The notes under the pieces are model-generated. The model worked only from the letters and a program-made list of their open reading frames with translations, did no database searches and was not told where the DNA came from. A DNA stretch of 64,000 bases. It comes from Palsa-504 sp963835775. Lineage in GTDB: Bacteria; Actinomycetota; Actinomycetes; Streptosporangiales; Streptosporangiaceae. A program made the position numbers and the translations under genes. Shown piece after piece: positions 39,718 through 49,095 of the stretch; the first letter of the stretch is position 1; every line of letters starts with the position of its first letter. Location of the stretch: positions 372,001-436,000 of the forward strand of contig CAWIHB010000007.1 in the NCBI GenBank assembly GCA_963835775.1. The letters are read 5' to 3'.

Positions 39718-42700
39718 TTAGCTGCAGCCGCTGGTGGAGCCGCAGCCTTCGCAGACGTAGCAGCTGCCGGCCGGGCGCATCTTGGTACCGCAGGTCAGGC
39801 AGAGCGGAGCGTCGGCGATGCGGCCCTGCTGGGCCTCGATCAGCTCGGTGGAGCTGTGCGGGGCCGCGGCGGCGGGAACGGCCGGGACCGGCTTGGCCTG
39901 GGCCGCGGGATGCTGGGCGGCGGCGGGCGGCACGGATCGTTCGGCATGAAGAGGAGGCTCGACGGCGGCCGACTGGGCAAGTTCCTCCGGGTCCGGATCG
40001 TCGCTCAGCCCGGCGGGGCTGTTGGGATCGTGCCCGGCCACCTCGGCGGCGCGCTCGGCGGCGGACAAGATGCCGAGCTCGGCGCGGTCCTCATACGGCA
40101 GGTGGTCCAGGGCCAGGCGGCGGAAGATGTAGTCCATCACCGAGCTGGCGATCCGGATGTCCGGGTCGTCGGTCAGGCCGGCCGGCTCGAACCGCATGTT
40201 GGTGAACTTGGCCACGTAGGAGTCCAGCGGGATGCCGTACTGCAGGCCGACCGAGATGGCCATGGAGAAGGCGTCCATCACGCCGGCCAGGGTGGAGCCC
40301 TGCTTGCCGAGCTTGAGGAACACCTCGCCGACGCCGTCGTCGGGGTAGCTGGAGGCGGTCATATAGCCCTCGGCGCCGGCCACGGAGAACCTGGTCACGG
40401 TGGCGGGCCGCTGCCGGGGCAGCCGCTTGCGGACCGGCCGGTGCTCATGCGGCTGGGCCGCCTCGGGCTGGGCGGCCGCCTCGGCCGCGGCGGGCTTCTT
40501 CCTGGCGTCGGACAGCGGCTGGCCGACCTTGCAGTTGTCGCGGTAGATGGCCAGGGCCTTCAGGCCGAGCTTCCAGCCCTCGAAGTAGATCCGCTCGATG
40601 TCCTCGACGGTGGCGTTCTCCGGCATGTTCACGGTCTTGGAAATCGACCCGGAGAGCAGCGGCTGGACGGCGGCCATCATCCGGACGTGACCCATCGGGC
40701 CGATCGCGCGCTCGCCCATCGCGCAGTCGAACACCTCGTAGTGCTCGGGCCGCAGGCCGGGGGCGTTGACCACGTGACCGTGCTCGGCGATGTACTCGGT
40801 GATCGCCTCGACCTGCTCGTGCGGGTAGCCGAGGTTCTTCAGCGCGCGCGGCACGGTCTGGTTGACGATCTGCATCGAGCCGCCGCCGACCAGCTTCTTG
40901 AACTTGACCAGAGCCAGGTCGGGCTCGATACCAGTCGTGTCACAGTCCATCATGAGGCCTATGGTGTTGTGGCTCACCATGCCGTTCGCGACGTAGGTGA
41001 CGTTCTCCGGCACCGACAGATCGTAGGTGGGCTGGACGCCGCCGTCGTCGTTCTGCGCGACCCGCTCGAAGAGGTAGCCGAGCGCGGCGCCGAGCCGGTC
41101 GTCGAGAGTCTCCTCGAAGACGCGGGAGGCGAGCATCCGCGGCACTCCGCCGTGCTTACGCAGGGACAGCATCATGGCGTTGCGCGCACGGTGACCAGCC
41201 GGGACGAGCTCGGCCCACACGCCGGCCGGCAGGAACACGTAGTCCTTCTTGGCCGAGTGCTCCGGCTCCAGCTCGGCGACCATGCGGTCCTTCCGCTGGC
41301 CGATGAAGCCGACGCACTCGCTGAAGTTGAGCGCGTGGTCGACGTTGCGCAGCCGCACCTGGAAGATCGGGCCACCCCAGCCGCTGACGGTCTCCCGCGT
41401 CGTGGTGGCCAGTCCCTGGGTCAGCAGGAGGCTGCGGACTTCCGCCGCGAACGACTCATGGGCGGTCGAGAAGCTGGGCACACCCTCGAGGACTGTGCCG
41501 TCCGCCTCGAACAGGCCGCGCAGGAACGCGCCGTACACCGCCGGGTCATTGGCTTCGAGGATCGCCGACGGAACCTTCGGCACCCAGCCTTTGCCGCTGT
41601 GATCGGTGTGAGGCAGGCCCTTCGCGAATCCGGCTGCCTGCCACCAGCGCGCCAGCCGGACCGAGGACAGCGTGAGCTCCTGGTAGCCCTCCTGGGGCGT
41701 TATCACGGGCGCGAGTCCGAACAGGTCCTTGGCCAGGATGCCGAGGTGCTCGGCGACGTCCAGGTCGGTGTTGGCGACGCAGAGCCTGATTCCCTTGGCG
41801 TGCAGGCTGCCGTCGCCCATGAAGTAGCCGACCAGCTCAGCCAGCTCGGGGGTCACCGAATCCGGAACGCGCACGTGCCGGTCCCCGGCATAGTAGGCCT
41901 GGTCGAGGACGGGCAGCGGGACCAGGCGCGGTTCGCCGACCAGCGTGCGCAGCTGCAGCGGCACTACATCGCCGGGGGCGATATCGGCCAGCCGCTTCCA
42001 TTCCCAGGAGCCGGTGGCCGGGTTTACGACCTTGACCCGGTGGGTGAGGGTCCCCTGGATCTTGTAGCCGCCCTCGGTGCTGATCCGGCGGGTCGGCTCC
42101 TCGCCGTTGACGAAGAACTTCGTCGCCTGCCGGGGCCCTTCGTCGGTGGAAACGGTGAGGTCGAGATCTTGCCAGCGGTCGCCGTAGACGTCGCCGATCT
42201 CGCCGAGCCGGACCAGGCCCCGGTCGGTAGTAACGAGGGTGTCCGCAGTCAGGCAGCCCGTGGGCGCGAGTAGTGAGGCCTGGGCGTTGCGGTAGCCGTG
42301 GGTCTCGCCGAGCTCGACGCACTCCTGCCAGGTCTGGTTGGCCAGGTCGAGGATCTCGCGGTCCATGGCGGCGATGGTCCTGATCCGCTCGCTGGCGTCG
42401 GCGTGCTTGCGGATGACCCGCTGGTGCGGCTTGGCGTTGCGGGCGTAGCCGTCGTAGGGGCCGACGGCGGCGGCCAGTTCGGCCGAGGTCCGGTAGGCGG
42501 TGCCGGTCATCAGCGAGGTGATGGCGGCGGCGATGGCCCGGCCGCCTTCGGAGTCGTAGGCGTGGCCGGTGGCCATCAGCAGCGCGCCCAGGTTGGCGTA
42601 GCCGATGCCGAGCTGCCGGTAGGCCCGGGTGGTGGCGGTGATCTTCTCGGTCGGGAAGTCGGCGAAGCAGATCGAGATGTCCATCGCGGTGATGATCAGC

Positions 42701-43947
42701 TCGGCGATCTTCCTGAACCGCTCGGCGTCGAAGGTGTCGTCATCACGCAGGAACTTGAGCAGGTTGATGCTGGCCAGGTTGCAGGAAGAGTTGTCCAGGC
42801 TCATATATTCCGAGCAGGGATTACTTGCGGTGATCCGACCCGATTCCGGGTTGGTGTGCCAGTCGTTGATCGTGCCGTCGTACTGGATGCCGGGGTCGGC
42901 GCAGTCCCAGGCGGCCTGGGCCATGGAGCGGAACAGCTGCCTGGCGTCCACCCGCTCGACCACCTCGCCAGTGCGCCGGGCCAGCAGGTCGAACCCCTTG
43001 CCCTCCTCGACCGCGTGCATGAACTCGTCGGAGACGCGGACGGAGTTGTTGGCGTTCTGGTACTGGACGCTGACGATGTCTTTGCCGCCCAGGTCCACGT
43101 CGAACCCGGCGTCGCGGAGCACGCGGACCTTCTCTTCCTCGCGGGCCTTGGTGGCGATGAACTCGGCCACGTCCGGGTGATCCACGTCAAGGACGACCAT
43201 CTTGGCCGCGCGGCGGGTGGCGCCGCCGGACTTGATCGTGCCGGCCGAGGCGTCGGCGCCGCGCATGAAAGACACCGGGCCGCTCGCGGTGCCGCCCGAG
43301 GACAGCAGCTCCTTGCTGGAGCGGATCTTGGACAGGTTGACGCCCGCGCCTGAGCCGCCCTTGAAGATCAGGCCCTCTTCCCGGTACCACTCCAGGATGG
43401 CGTCCATGGTGTCATCGACGGAAAGTATGAAACACGCGCTGACCTGCTGCTTTGATGTGGTGCCGACGTTGAACCAGACCGGGGAGTTGAAGCTGAAGAC
43501 CTGGTGGACCAGGGCGTACTTGAGCTCGTGGTCGAAGATCTGGGCGTCCTGGTCGGTGGCGAAGTAGCCGTGCTTGCGGCCGCTTTCCGTGTACACGCCG
43601 ACGACCCGGTCCACCAGCTGCTTGAGGCTCCACTCGCGCTGCGGTGAGCCGACCGCGCCGCGGAAGTACTTGGTGGTCACGATGTTGGCGGCGTTCACCG
43701 ACCAGAAGTCGGGGAACTCCACGCCGTGCTGCTCGAAGTTGACCGAGCCGTCCCGCCAGTTCGTCATCACGACGTCGCGGCGCTCCCAGGTGACCTGGTC
43801 GTAGGGATGCACGCCGGGCGTGGTGTGGATGCGGGTCATGGACAGGCCGCCGCGCCGTCCGGCCTGAGCGGCATGCGGGCCTGGCAGGTCCTGGGGCTCC
43901 TCGTGTCCCTTGCCCTTACGGCCCGCGCTGCTCGCCGTCTCGGTCAT
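39718..43947 (-). CDS. nrdJ: B12-dependent (class II) ribonucleotide reductase containing an intein
   Basis: The ATG at 43947 follows GAAGGGGGAAG. The precursor is 1409 aa. The exteins (residues 1-564 and 995-1409) form an NrdJ of about 979 aa. Active-site Cys occur in SACFILSVDDTM and in NPCSEYMSLDNSSCNLASIN, with glycyl/thiyl-loop motifs such as GGSGAGVNLSKIR. The C-terminal Cys-rich end (CLTCGTKMRPAGSCYVCEGC) is typical. It makes dNTPs using adenosylcobalamin, with or without oxygen. An intein of 430 aa interrupts APTG/TIGLMMDCDTTG and must splice for activity. It is downstream of nrdR by 75 bp, almost certainly in one operon with NrdR boxes upstream. Confidence 0.95.
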   Translation of the reverse strand: MTETASSAGRKGKGHEEPQDLPGPHAAQAGRRGGLSMTRIHTTPGVHPYDQVTWERRDVVMTNWRDGSVNFEQHGVEFPDFWSVNAANIVTTKYFRGAVGSPQREWSLKQLVDRVVGVYTESGRKHGYFATDQDAQIFDHELKYALVHQVFSFNSPVWFNVGTTSKQQVSACFILSVDDTMDAILEWYREEGLIFKGGSGAGVNLSKIRSSKELLSSGGTASGPVSFMRGADASAGTIKSGGATRRAAKMVVLDVDHPDVAEFIATKAREEEKVRVLRDAGFDVDLGGKDIVSVQYQNANNSVRVSDEFMHAVEEGKGFDLLARRTGEVVERVDARQLFRSMAQAAWDCADPGIQYDGTINDWHTNPESGRITASNPCSEYMSLDNSSCNLASINLLKFLRDDDTFDAERFRKIAELIITAMDISICFADFPTEKITATTRAYRQLGIGYANLGALLMATGHAYDSEGGRAIAAAITSLMTGTAYRTSAELAAAVGPYDGYARNAKPHQRVIRKHADASERIRTIAAMDREILDLANQTWQECVELGETHGYRNAQASLLAPTGCLTADTLVTTDRGLVRLGEIGDVYGDRWQDLDLTVSTDEGPRQATKFFVNGEEPTRRISTEGGYKIQGTLTHRVKVVNPATGSWEWKRLADIAPGDVVPLQLRTLVGEPRLVPLPVLDQAYYAGDRHVRVPDSVTPELAELVGYFMGDGSLHAKGIRLCVANTDLDVAEHLGILAKDLFGLAPVITPQEGYQELTLSSVRLARWWQAAGFAKGLPHTDHSGKGWVPKVPSAILEANDPAVYGAFLRGLFEADGTVLEGVPSFSTAHESFAAEVRSLLLTQGLATTTRETVSGWGGPIFQVRLRNVDHALNFSECVGFIGQRKDRMVAELEPEHSAKKDYVFLPAGVWAELVPAGHRARNAMMLSLRKHGGVPRMLASRVFEETLDDRLGAALGYLFERVAQNDDGGVQPTYDLSVPENVTYVANGMVSHNTIGLMMDCDTTGIEPDLALVKFKKLVGGGSMQIVNQTVPRALKNLGYPHEQVEAITEYIAEHGHVVNAPGLRPEHYEVFDCAMGERAIGPMGHVRMMAAVQPLLSGSISKTVNMPENATVEDIERIYFEGWKLGLKALAIYRDNCKVGQPLSDARKKPAAAEAAAQPEAAQPHEHRPVRKRLPRQRPATVTRFSVAGAEGYMTASSYPDDGVGEVFLKLGKQGSTLAGVMDAFSMAISVGLQYGIPLDSYVAKFTNMRFEPAGLTDDPDIRIASSVMDYIFRRLALDHLPYEDRAELGILSAAERAAEVAGHDPNSPAGLSDDPDPEELAQSAAVEPPLHAERSVPPAAAQHPAAQAKPVPAVPAAAAPHSSTELIEAQQGRIADAPLCLTCGTKMRPAGSCYVCEGCGSTSGCS
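40966..42255 (-). other. LAGLIDADG intein in NrdJ
   Basis: The 430-aa element starts with Cys (CLTADTLVTTDRGLVRLGEI) and ends VTYVANGMVSHN before a Thr extein residue. Block B is GTLTHRVKVV. Two dodecapeptides of the homing endonuclease are present, LVGYFMGDGS and LRGLFEADGT, each with its acidic residue, so the endonuclease may be active. The penultimate His and terminal Asn needed for splicing are intact, and the +1 residue is Thr. Confidence 0.93.
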
Positions 43948-44022
43948 AACTTCCCCCTTCCGGGATCCGCGCGGGATCCCTGCCCGGTCCTGCCTGCCCA
44001 TGCTGTAACTGCGGTACCGCGC

Positions 44023-44499
44023 TTACGGCGCCGTTTCCCTTTCCCGGCGCTGCTGATGCCCCTGGCGCAGCGCGGAGATCTCGTCCTCGAAGTCGGCGAG
44101 CGACTCGAAACCCCGGTAGACCGAGGCGAACCTCAGGTAGGCCACCTCGTCAAGCTCCCGGAGTGGCCCCAGGATGGCCAGGCCCACCTCGTGGGAGGGG
44201 ACTTCGGCCAGGCCGCGGGCCCGGATGGTCTCCTCCACCTGCTGGGCCAGGATGGCGAGCTTGTCCTCGCTGACCGGCCGGCCCTGGCAGGCGCGCTGCA
44301 CGCCGCGGATGATCTTGTCCCGGGTGAACGGCTCGGTGACGCCGCTGCGCTTGGCCACCATCAGGATCACCGTCTCCTGCGTGGTGAACCGGCGCCCGCA
44401 CTCGGGGCACGACCGCCGACGCCGGATCGCGGCACCGTCATCGGCGGTCCGGCTGTCGATGACCCTGCTGTCAGGATTCCGGCAGAACGGGCAGTGCAC
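44023..44499 (-). CDS. nrdR: Transcriptional repressor NrdR
   Basis: The 158-aa protein starts at GTG 44499 after GGGAGGTGATC. It has an N-terminal zinc ribbon (MHCPFCRNPDSRVIDSR ... CPECGRRFTT) and an ATP-cone (VTEPFTRDKIIRGVQRACQG). NrdR senses ATP/dATP and represses ribonucleotide reductase genes. Here it precedes nrdJ and has its own boxes upstream, so it is autoregulated. Confidence 0.95.
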   Translation of the reverse strand: MHCPFCRNPDSRVIDSRTADDGAAIRRRRSCPECGRRFTTQETVILMVAKRSGVTEPFTRDKIIRGVQRACQGRPVSEDKLAILAQQVEETIRARGLAEVPSHEVGLAILGPLRELDEVAYLRFASVYRGFESLADFEDEISALRQGHQQRRERETAP

Positions 44500-44531
44500 G
44501 CGATCACCTCCCGGGGTGCCTCGTACTCATA

Positions 44532-44591
44532 ATTCTAGTCGTAACACAACTTGTGTGGAAACCACAGCGGTGTAACTACTAGATGTTGTGG
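44532..44591 (-). promoter_or_regulatory. nrdRJ promoter with two NrdR boxes
   Basis: Read on the minus strand, CCACAACATCTAGTAG (44591-44576) and CCACACAAGTTGTGTT (44558-44543) are 33 bp apart, about three helical turns, as usual for NrdR box pairs. The second box lies just upstream of a TAGAAT -10 (44537-44532). Confidence 0.7.
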
Positions 44592-44657
44592 TTACGGTAA
44601 ACCACAAGAGGCACTGGTGGCAAGCGGTGCGCGCGTCTTCGGCCGGGAATCCTTGCT

Positions 44658-44680
44658 GGCCGGGGCGATCCGCCCCGGCC
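44658..44680 (-). terminator. Strong hairpin after LysM gene
   Basis: GGCCGGGGCG and CGCCCCGGCC pair perfectly around ATC, 65 nt past the stop of the LysM gene. There is no T-tract. Four copies of CGGCGTGT (44684-44715) lie between. Confidence 0.5.
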
Positions 44681-44744
44681 CGCCGGCGTGTCGGCGTGTC
44701 GGCGTGTCGGCGTGTCGCTGCGGGCCTGGGATAGCTGGACGGGA

Positions 44745-45305
44745 TCAGTCGCGCGGTACCCAGAGGCTCTGGCCGGGCAGCACGGTGTCCACACTCAGCC
44801 CGTTGAGCTGGATGATCTGCTGGATGACCGACCGGGTGTCGGCGTTGGGGTCGGCGCTCTCGGCGACCGACCACAGGCTCTGGCCGGGCCGGACGACCAC
44901 CCGGGCCAGGCCCTGCTGCGCCGTGCCCGGCGAATGGCTGGTGGCCTGCGCCGACGCGGCGATGACCAGGGACAGCCCGGCGGCCAGCAAGGCGGCCGCG
45001 AGGGCGACCACGATCTTCCCGCGCCTGGTCAGCCGGAGCGGCGGCGGCGCCACCAGGGCCCGGGGCGGCTGATGGCGGGCGGGCTGGCCGGGGGCGGCCT
45101 TGGCGGGGACGGCCTTGGCGGGGACGGCCTTGGCGGGGAGGGCGGGGGCATCGGGGGCCAAGAGGGCCAAGGGGTCCAGGTCGGGTCCGGTCCAGCGGGC
45201 GGCTGCCCGGCTGGCTGCGCTGGTCTCGGGCTGGGCCGGGGCCGGCTCCTCCGGCAGCTCAGTTGCTGGCAGCTCCGGCAGTTCTATGGCCCGCATCGCG
45301 CTCAT
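44745..45305 (-). CDS. Membrane-anchored LysM domain protein
   Basis: The ATG at 45305 follows GGGAGGG. The 186-aa protein has a Pro/Ala-rich cytoplasmic part with PAKAV repeats. One membrane helix (KIVVALAAALLAAGLSLVIA) follows, then a C-terminal LysM (VVVRPGQSLWSVAESADPNA ... LNGLSVDTVLPGQSLWVP) that binds peptidoglycan glycans. The same gene stands between lexA and nrdR in many actinomycetes; it resembles cell-division-suppressor-type LysM proteins of the SOS region, though a role in division is inference. Confidence 0.88.
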   Translation of the reverse strand: MSAMRAIELPELPATELPEEPAPAQPETSAASRAAARWTGPDLDPLALLAPDAPALPAKAVPAKAVPAKAAPGQPARHQPPRALVAPPPLRLTRRGKIVVALAAALLAAGLSLVIAASAQATSHSPGTAQQGLARVVVRPGQSLWSVAESADPNADTRSVIQQIIQLNGLSVDTVLPGQSLWVPRD

Positions 45306-45451
45306 GGCGCCCTCCCGTGGTCAAACCTTCATTCGAGCTATACTGACTTCATGGCCCGTTCGATCGCTTCTTCGCTCGATCGTAATCCTGTTCGATCGAA
45401 GAAGCTACTACATCGTTGTATCGCGTGGGTACGACATTTTCACGACACGTC

Positions 45452-45465
45452 CGAACAGATGTTTG
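45452..45465 (+). promoter_or_regulatory. SOS (LexA) box upstream of lexA
   Basis: CGAACAGATGTTTG matches the actinobacterial/Gram-positive pattern CGAACN4GTTCG with one change, 62 bp before the lexA start. It lies between the divergent LysM and lexA genes, so it may regulate both. A nearby inverted repeat (GCTTCTTCG ... CGAAGAAGC, 45366-45404) has unknown role. Confidence 0.7.
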
Positions 45466-45527
45466 GGATGCGGGCCAGCAAACGCTAGTCTCTAGTCAGC
45501 AAGAGTCCGGATACGGAAGGTCATCAG

Positions 45528-46349
45528 ATGGAGGGAACCGCCATGGGAGGCACCACAACGGGCACTTCCGGCACGGATATGCCCAGACCCAAGGGGCGGC
45601 CGGGACGCAAGCCGAAGGGCAGCGTGCCGGTGGTCACCCTGGAGACACCGGACAAGCCCGACCCAGACCACGTGCTGACCTGGCGGCAGCGCAAGGTGCT
45701 GCAGGTCATCAGGGAATCCGTGCAGAAGCGCGGCTACCCGCCCTCGATGCGGGAGATCGGCGAGGCGGTCGGGCTGACCAGCACCTCCAGCGTCTCCTAC
45801 CAGCTGAGCACGCTGCAGAAGAAGGGGTACCTGCACCGGGACGTGGGCCGCCCGCGAACCGTGGAGGTGCGCCTGCCCGGTCACCCGGCGGTCCGGCCCG
45901 AGCCAGGGCGGCCCGAGCCGGAGCGCAGCGAGGAGGAATTGCCGGACTTCCCCGGTATCGACATCGCGTCGCAGGAGGCGGCCTACGTGCCGCTGGTCGG
46001 GCGGATCGCGGCGGGCGGGCCGATCCTGGCCGAGCAGCAGGTGGAAGACATCTTCCCGCTGCCGCGGCAGCTCGTCGGCGAGGGGACGCTGTTCCTGCTC
46101 AAGGTGGCCGGCGACTCGATGATCAACGCCGCGATCGCGGACGGGGACTGGGTCGTGGTCCGGCAGCAGGAGGACGCGGAGAACGGGGAGATCGTGGCCG
46201 CCATGCTCGACGGCGAGGCCACGGTGAAGACGTTCAAGCGCAGCGACGGGCATGCCTGGCTGATCCCGCACAACCCGGCCTACACCCCGATCCTGGGCGA
46301 CGAGGCCACCATCCTCGGCCGCGTCGTGGCCGTGCTGCGCCGCGTCTGA
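45528..46349 (+). CDS. lexA: SOS repressor LexA
   Basis: Two ATGs are plausible: 45528 (after GGAAGG) and 45543 (after GGAGGG). The product of about 270 aa has an N-terminal extension with a basic GRPGRKPKG patch. The winged helix follows (LTWRQRKVLQVIRESVQKRG, SMREIGEAVGLTSTSSVSYQ). Next is the Ala-Gly cleavage site in GRIAAGGPILA, and the Ser/Lys dyad in VAGDSMI and ATVKTFK. RecA-stimulated self-cleavage derepresses DNA repair genes. An SOS box lies upstream. Confidence 0.95.
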   Translation: MEGTAMGGTTTGTSGTDMPRPKGRPGRKPKGSVPVVTLETPDKPDPDHVLTWRQRKVLQVIRESVQKRGYPPSMREIGEAVGLTSTSSVSYQLSTLQKKGYLHRDVGRPRTVEVRLPGHPAVRPEPGRPEPERSEEELPDFPGIDIASQEAAYVPLVGRIAAGGPILAEQQVEDIFPLPRQLVGEGTLFLLKVAGDSMINAAIADGDWVVVRQQEDAENGEIVAAMLDGEATVKTFKRSDGHAWLIPHNPAYTPILGDEATILGRVVAVLRRV

Positions 46350-46407
46350 GCCGGGCGGGCATCGGCGGCGCCGGAGAGCCCTGGGGTCCGCGCCGTCGTG
46401 GCGGTGG

Positions 46408-49029
46408 TTACGTCGCGACGATGCTGACCAGCTTCGGCGCCCGCACGATGACCCGGCTGACCTGCTGACCGCCCAGGGTCCGGACCACTCCGGGAGCCGC
46501 CAGGGCGAGCTCGCGCAGCTCGTCCTCGGTGATGGCCGACGGGACTTCCAGCTTGTCCCGCACCTTGCCGTTGACCTGCACCACGCAGATGACCGTCTCC
46601 TGGGTCAGCAGGTCCGGGTCGGCGGCGGGCCAGGCCGTCCGGGCCACGGATGGCTTGTGCCCGAGCAGCTCCCAGCACTCCTCGGCGGTGTACGGGGCGA
46701 ACAGGGACAGCAGCACGGCCAGTACTTCGGCCGCTTCGCGGACCGCGTGATCGGCAGCTCCCGGGCCGCCGGGCCCGGAATCGATGGCGTTCCGGGTCGC
46801 ATCGATGGCGTTCCGGGTCGCATCGATGGTCTTCCGGGTGGCATCGATGGTCTTCCGGGTGGCATCGATGGTCTTCCGGGTGGCACTGACCAGTTCCATC
46901 AGCCGGGCCACGGCCACGTTGAGGTGGCAGGCCTCGACCTGGCGGGTAACCTCGTCGATGGTGCGGTGCGTGACCTTGCGCAGTTCGGCGTCGCCCGCCG
47001 CTCCGGCCGAGCCCGCCGTCCCGGCCGTCGCCGCGGCGCCGTGGTCGGCGGCGGCCACGTCGGCGGCGGCCACGTCGGCGGCGATCCGCCAGACCCGGGC
47101 CAGGAACTTGACCATGGCCTCCGGGTTCATGTCGGCCCAGTCGATGTCGTCTTCCGGCGGGCTGGCGAAAATCATGGTCAGCCGGACCGCGTCCACACCG
47201 AACCGCTCGATCTGCTCGCCGAGGTCCACGCCGTTGCCCAGCGACTTCGACATCGCCTTGCCGTGGTTGATGACCTGGCCCTGGTTGATCAGGCGGGTGA
47301 AGGGCTCGGTGAAGCCGAGCAGGCCCATGTCGTACAGGACCTTGGTGAAGAACCTGGCGTACAGCAGGTGCAGGATGGCGTGCTCGACGCCGCCCACGTA
47401 CATGTCGACCGGGGCCCAGCGCCGGACTTCGGCCGCCTCGAAGGGGCCGTCGGTGTAGTTCACCGAGCAGTAGCGGAACATGTACCAGGACGAGTCGACG
47501 AACGTGTCCATGGTGTCGGTGTCGCGCTGGGCCGGGCCGCCGCAGCGCGGGCAGTCGACATTCACCCAGTCCGCGGCCGCGGCCAGCGGGGACACTCCCC
47601 GAGGCACCAGGTCCTGGCCGCGCAGGTCGGGCAGGACCACCGGCAGCTGGTCATCCGGCACCGGGAGCTCGCCGCAGGACGGGCAGTGGATGATCGGGAT
47701 AGGGGTGCCCCAGAAACGCTGCCGGGACAGCAGCCAGTCGCGCAGCCGGTAGTTGACCGCCGCGCGGCCCTGGCCCTGGTCGGCCAGGATGGCGGTGATC
47801 GCCGCGATGGCCTCGGCCTTGGGCAGCCCGTTGATCGGGCCCGAGTTCACCAGCGTGCCGTCGCCCGCGGTGGCGACGCCGGTCTGCGCTGGATCCGGCT
47901 CCCCGGTGTCGACCACGACCCGGACGTCCAGGCCGTAGGCGCGCGCGAAGTCGAGGTCACGCTGGTCGTGCGCGGGTACGGCCATGATGGCCCCGGTGCC
48001 GTAGTCGGGCAGCACGTAGTCGGCGGCCCAGACCGGGATCCGCTCGCCGTTCACCGGGTTGATCGCGTGCCGGCCCAGGAACACGCCGGTCTTCTCCCGG
48101 TCGGTGGACTGGCGCTCGATGTCGGTCAGTTTGCCGACCTGCTCGACGTAGGCGCGCAGCTCGGGCAGGCGGTCGGGGGCGCACACCTGCTCGGCCAGCG
48201 GCGAGTCGGCCGCGACCACGAAGAATGTGGCCCCGTACAGAGTGTCTGGCCGGGTGGTGAAGACGGTGACCGGCTCGTCGCGGCCCTCGATGGCGAAGCG
48301 GACCTCGGCGCCCTCCGAGCGGCCGATCCAGTTGCGCTGCATCAGCAGCACCCGGTCGGGCCAGCAGCCCTCCAGCTGCTTGGCGTCGGCGAGCAGCCGG
48401 TCGGCGTACTCGGTGATCTTGAAATACCACTGGGTCAGCATCCGCCGGACCACATCGGCCCCGCAGCGCTCGCACTTCCCGGCGATGACCTGCTCGTTGG
48501 CCAGGACGGTCTGGTCAACCGGGCACCAGTTGACGTAACCGCCGCGGCGGTAGGCCAGCCCCCGCTCGTAGAAGCGCAGGAACAGCCACTGGTTCCACCG
48601 GTAGTAGGTGGGGTCGCAGGTCTGCAGCCTGCGGCTCCAGTCAAACGACGTCGCATAGCGGCGGAACGACGCGGCCTGGGTCTCGATGTTGGCGTAGGTC
48701 CAGTCGGCCGGATGGGAGTTGTTCCGGATGGCCGCGTTCTCCGCGGGCAGGCCGAAGGCGTCCCAGCCGATCGGGTGCAGCACGTTGCGGCCGCGCAGGA
48801 AGTGGTAGCGGGCCAGGGCGTCGCCGATCGCGTACGCCTCGGCGTGTCCCATGTGCAGGTCGCCCGACGGGTACGGGAACATGTCCACCAGGTAGAAGCG
48901 CTCCCGGTCGTCCGCCGGGTCCTCGCCGGCCCGGAACGGGTCCAGGTCGGCCCAGCGCGCCTGCCATTTCTCCTGGACTTCGCGGGGGTCGTAGCGCTGC
49001 GCCAGATCGGCGCTCTCGGCCGCTGTCAT
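46408..49029 (-). CDS. leuS: Leucyl-tRNA synthetase
   Basis: The 873-aa enzyme starts at ATG 49029 after GGTGAGG. It has the class I HIGH motif as HMGHAEAY, a zinc-type CPSCGELPVP region, the editing domain (TTRPDTLYGATF), and KMSKS as AMSKSLGNGVD. It charges tRNA-Leu. The C-terminal tRNA-binding part is complete (QVNGKVRDKLEVP). Within the helical anticodon-binding domain is a repeat insertion (five copies of ATRKTID/ATRNAID) not expected in LeuRS. It has a long leader with an apparent Leu-codon attenuator. Confidence 0.95.
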   Translation of the reverse strand: MTAAESADLAQRYDPREVQEKWQARWADLDPFRAGEDPADDRERFYLVDMFPYPSGDLHMGHAEAYAIGDALARYHFLRGRNVLHPIGWDAFGLPAENAAIRNNSHPADWTYANIETQAASFRRYATSFDWSRRLQTCDPTYYRWNQWLFLRFYERGLAYRRGGYVNWCPVDQTVLANEQVIAGKCERCGADVVRRMLTQWYFKITEYADRLLADAKQLEGCWPDRVLLMQRNWIGRSEGAEVRFAIEGRDEPVTVFTTRPDTLYGATFFVVAADSPLAEQVCAPDRLPELRAYVEQVGKLTDIERQSTDREKTGVFLGRHAINPVNGERIPVWAADYVLPDYGTGAIMAVPAHDQRDLDFARAYGLDVRVVVDTGEPDPAQTGVATAGDGTLVNSGPINGLPKAEAIAAITAILADQGQGRAAVNYRLRDWLLSRQRFWGTPIPIIHCPSCGELPVPDDQLPVVLPDLRGQDLVPRGVSPLAAAADWVNVDCPRCGGPAQRDTDTMDTFVDSSWYMFRYCSVNYTDGPFEAAEVRRWAPVDMYVGGVEHAILHLLYARFFTKVLYDMGLLGFTEPFTRLINQGQVINHGKAMSKSLGNGVDLGEQIERFGVDAVRLTMIFASPPEDDIDWADMNPEAMVKFLARVWRIAADVAAADVAAADHGAAATAGTAGSAGAAGDAELRKVTHRTIDEVTRQVEACHLNVAVARLMELVSATRKTIDATRKTIDATRKTIDATRNAIDATRNAIDSGPGGPGAADHAVREAAEVLAVLLSLFAPYTAEECWELLGHKPSVARTAWPAADPDLLTQETVICVVQVNGKVRDKLEVPSAITEDELRELALAAPGVVRTLGGQQVSRVIVRAPKLVSIVAT
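46780..46884. repeat. 21-bp minisatellite in leuS
   Basis: Five copies (two variants: ATCGATGGCGTTCCGGGTCG+C and ATCGATGGTCTTCCGGGTGG+C) encode a heptad ATR(K/N)(T/A)ID, which would extend an alpha helix by about ten turns. Confidence 0.93.
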
Positions 49030-49095
49030 TGTTTCCTCACCATCAGATCGGTCCGGCGCCCATTTACCCCTGCCGGGCGTAGGTCACCTGCAATG

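Noticed and set aside
43948..44022. Cobalamin riboswitch before nrdJ
   Set aside because: The 75-bp gap is too short and lacks a B12-box; regulation is better explained by NrdR boxes upstream of nrdR.
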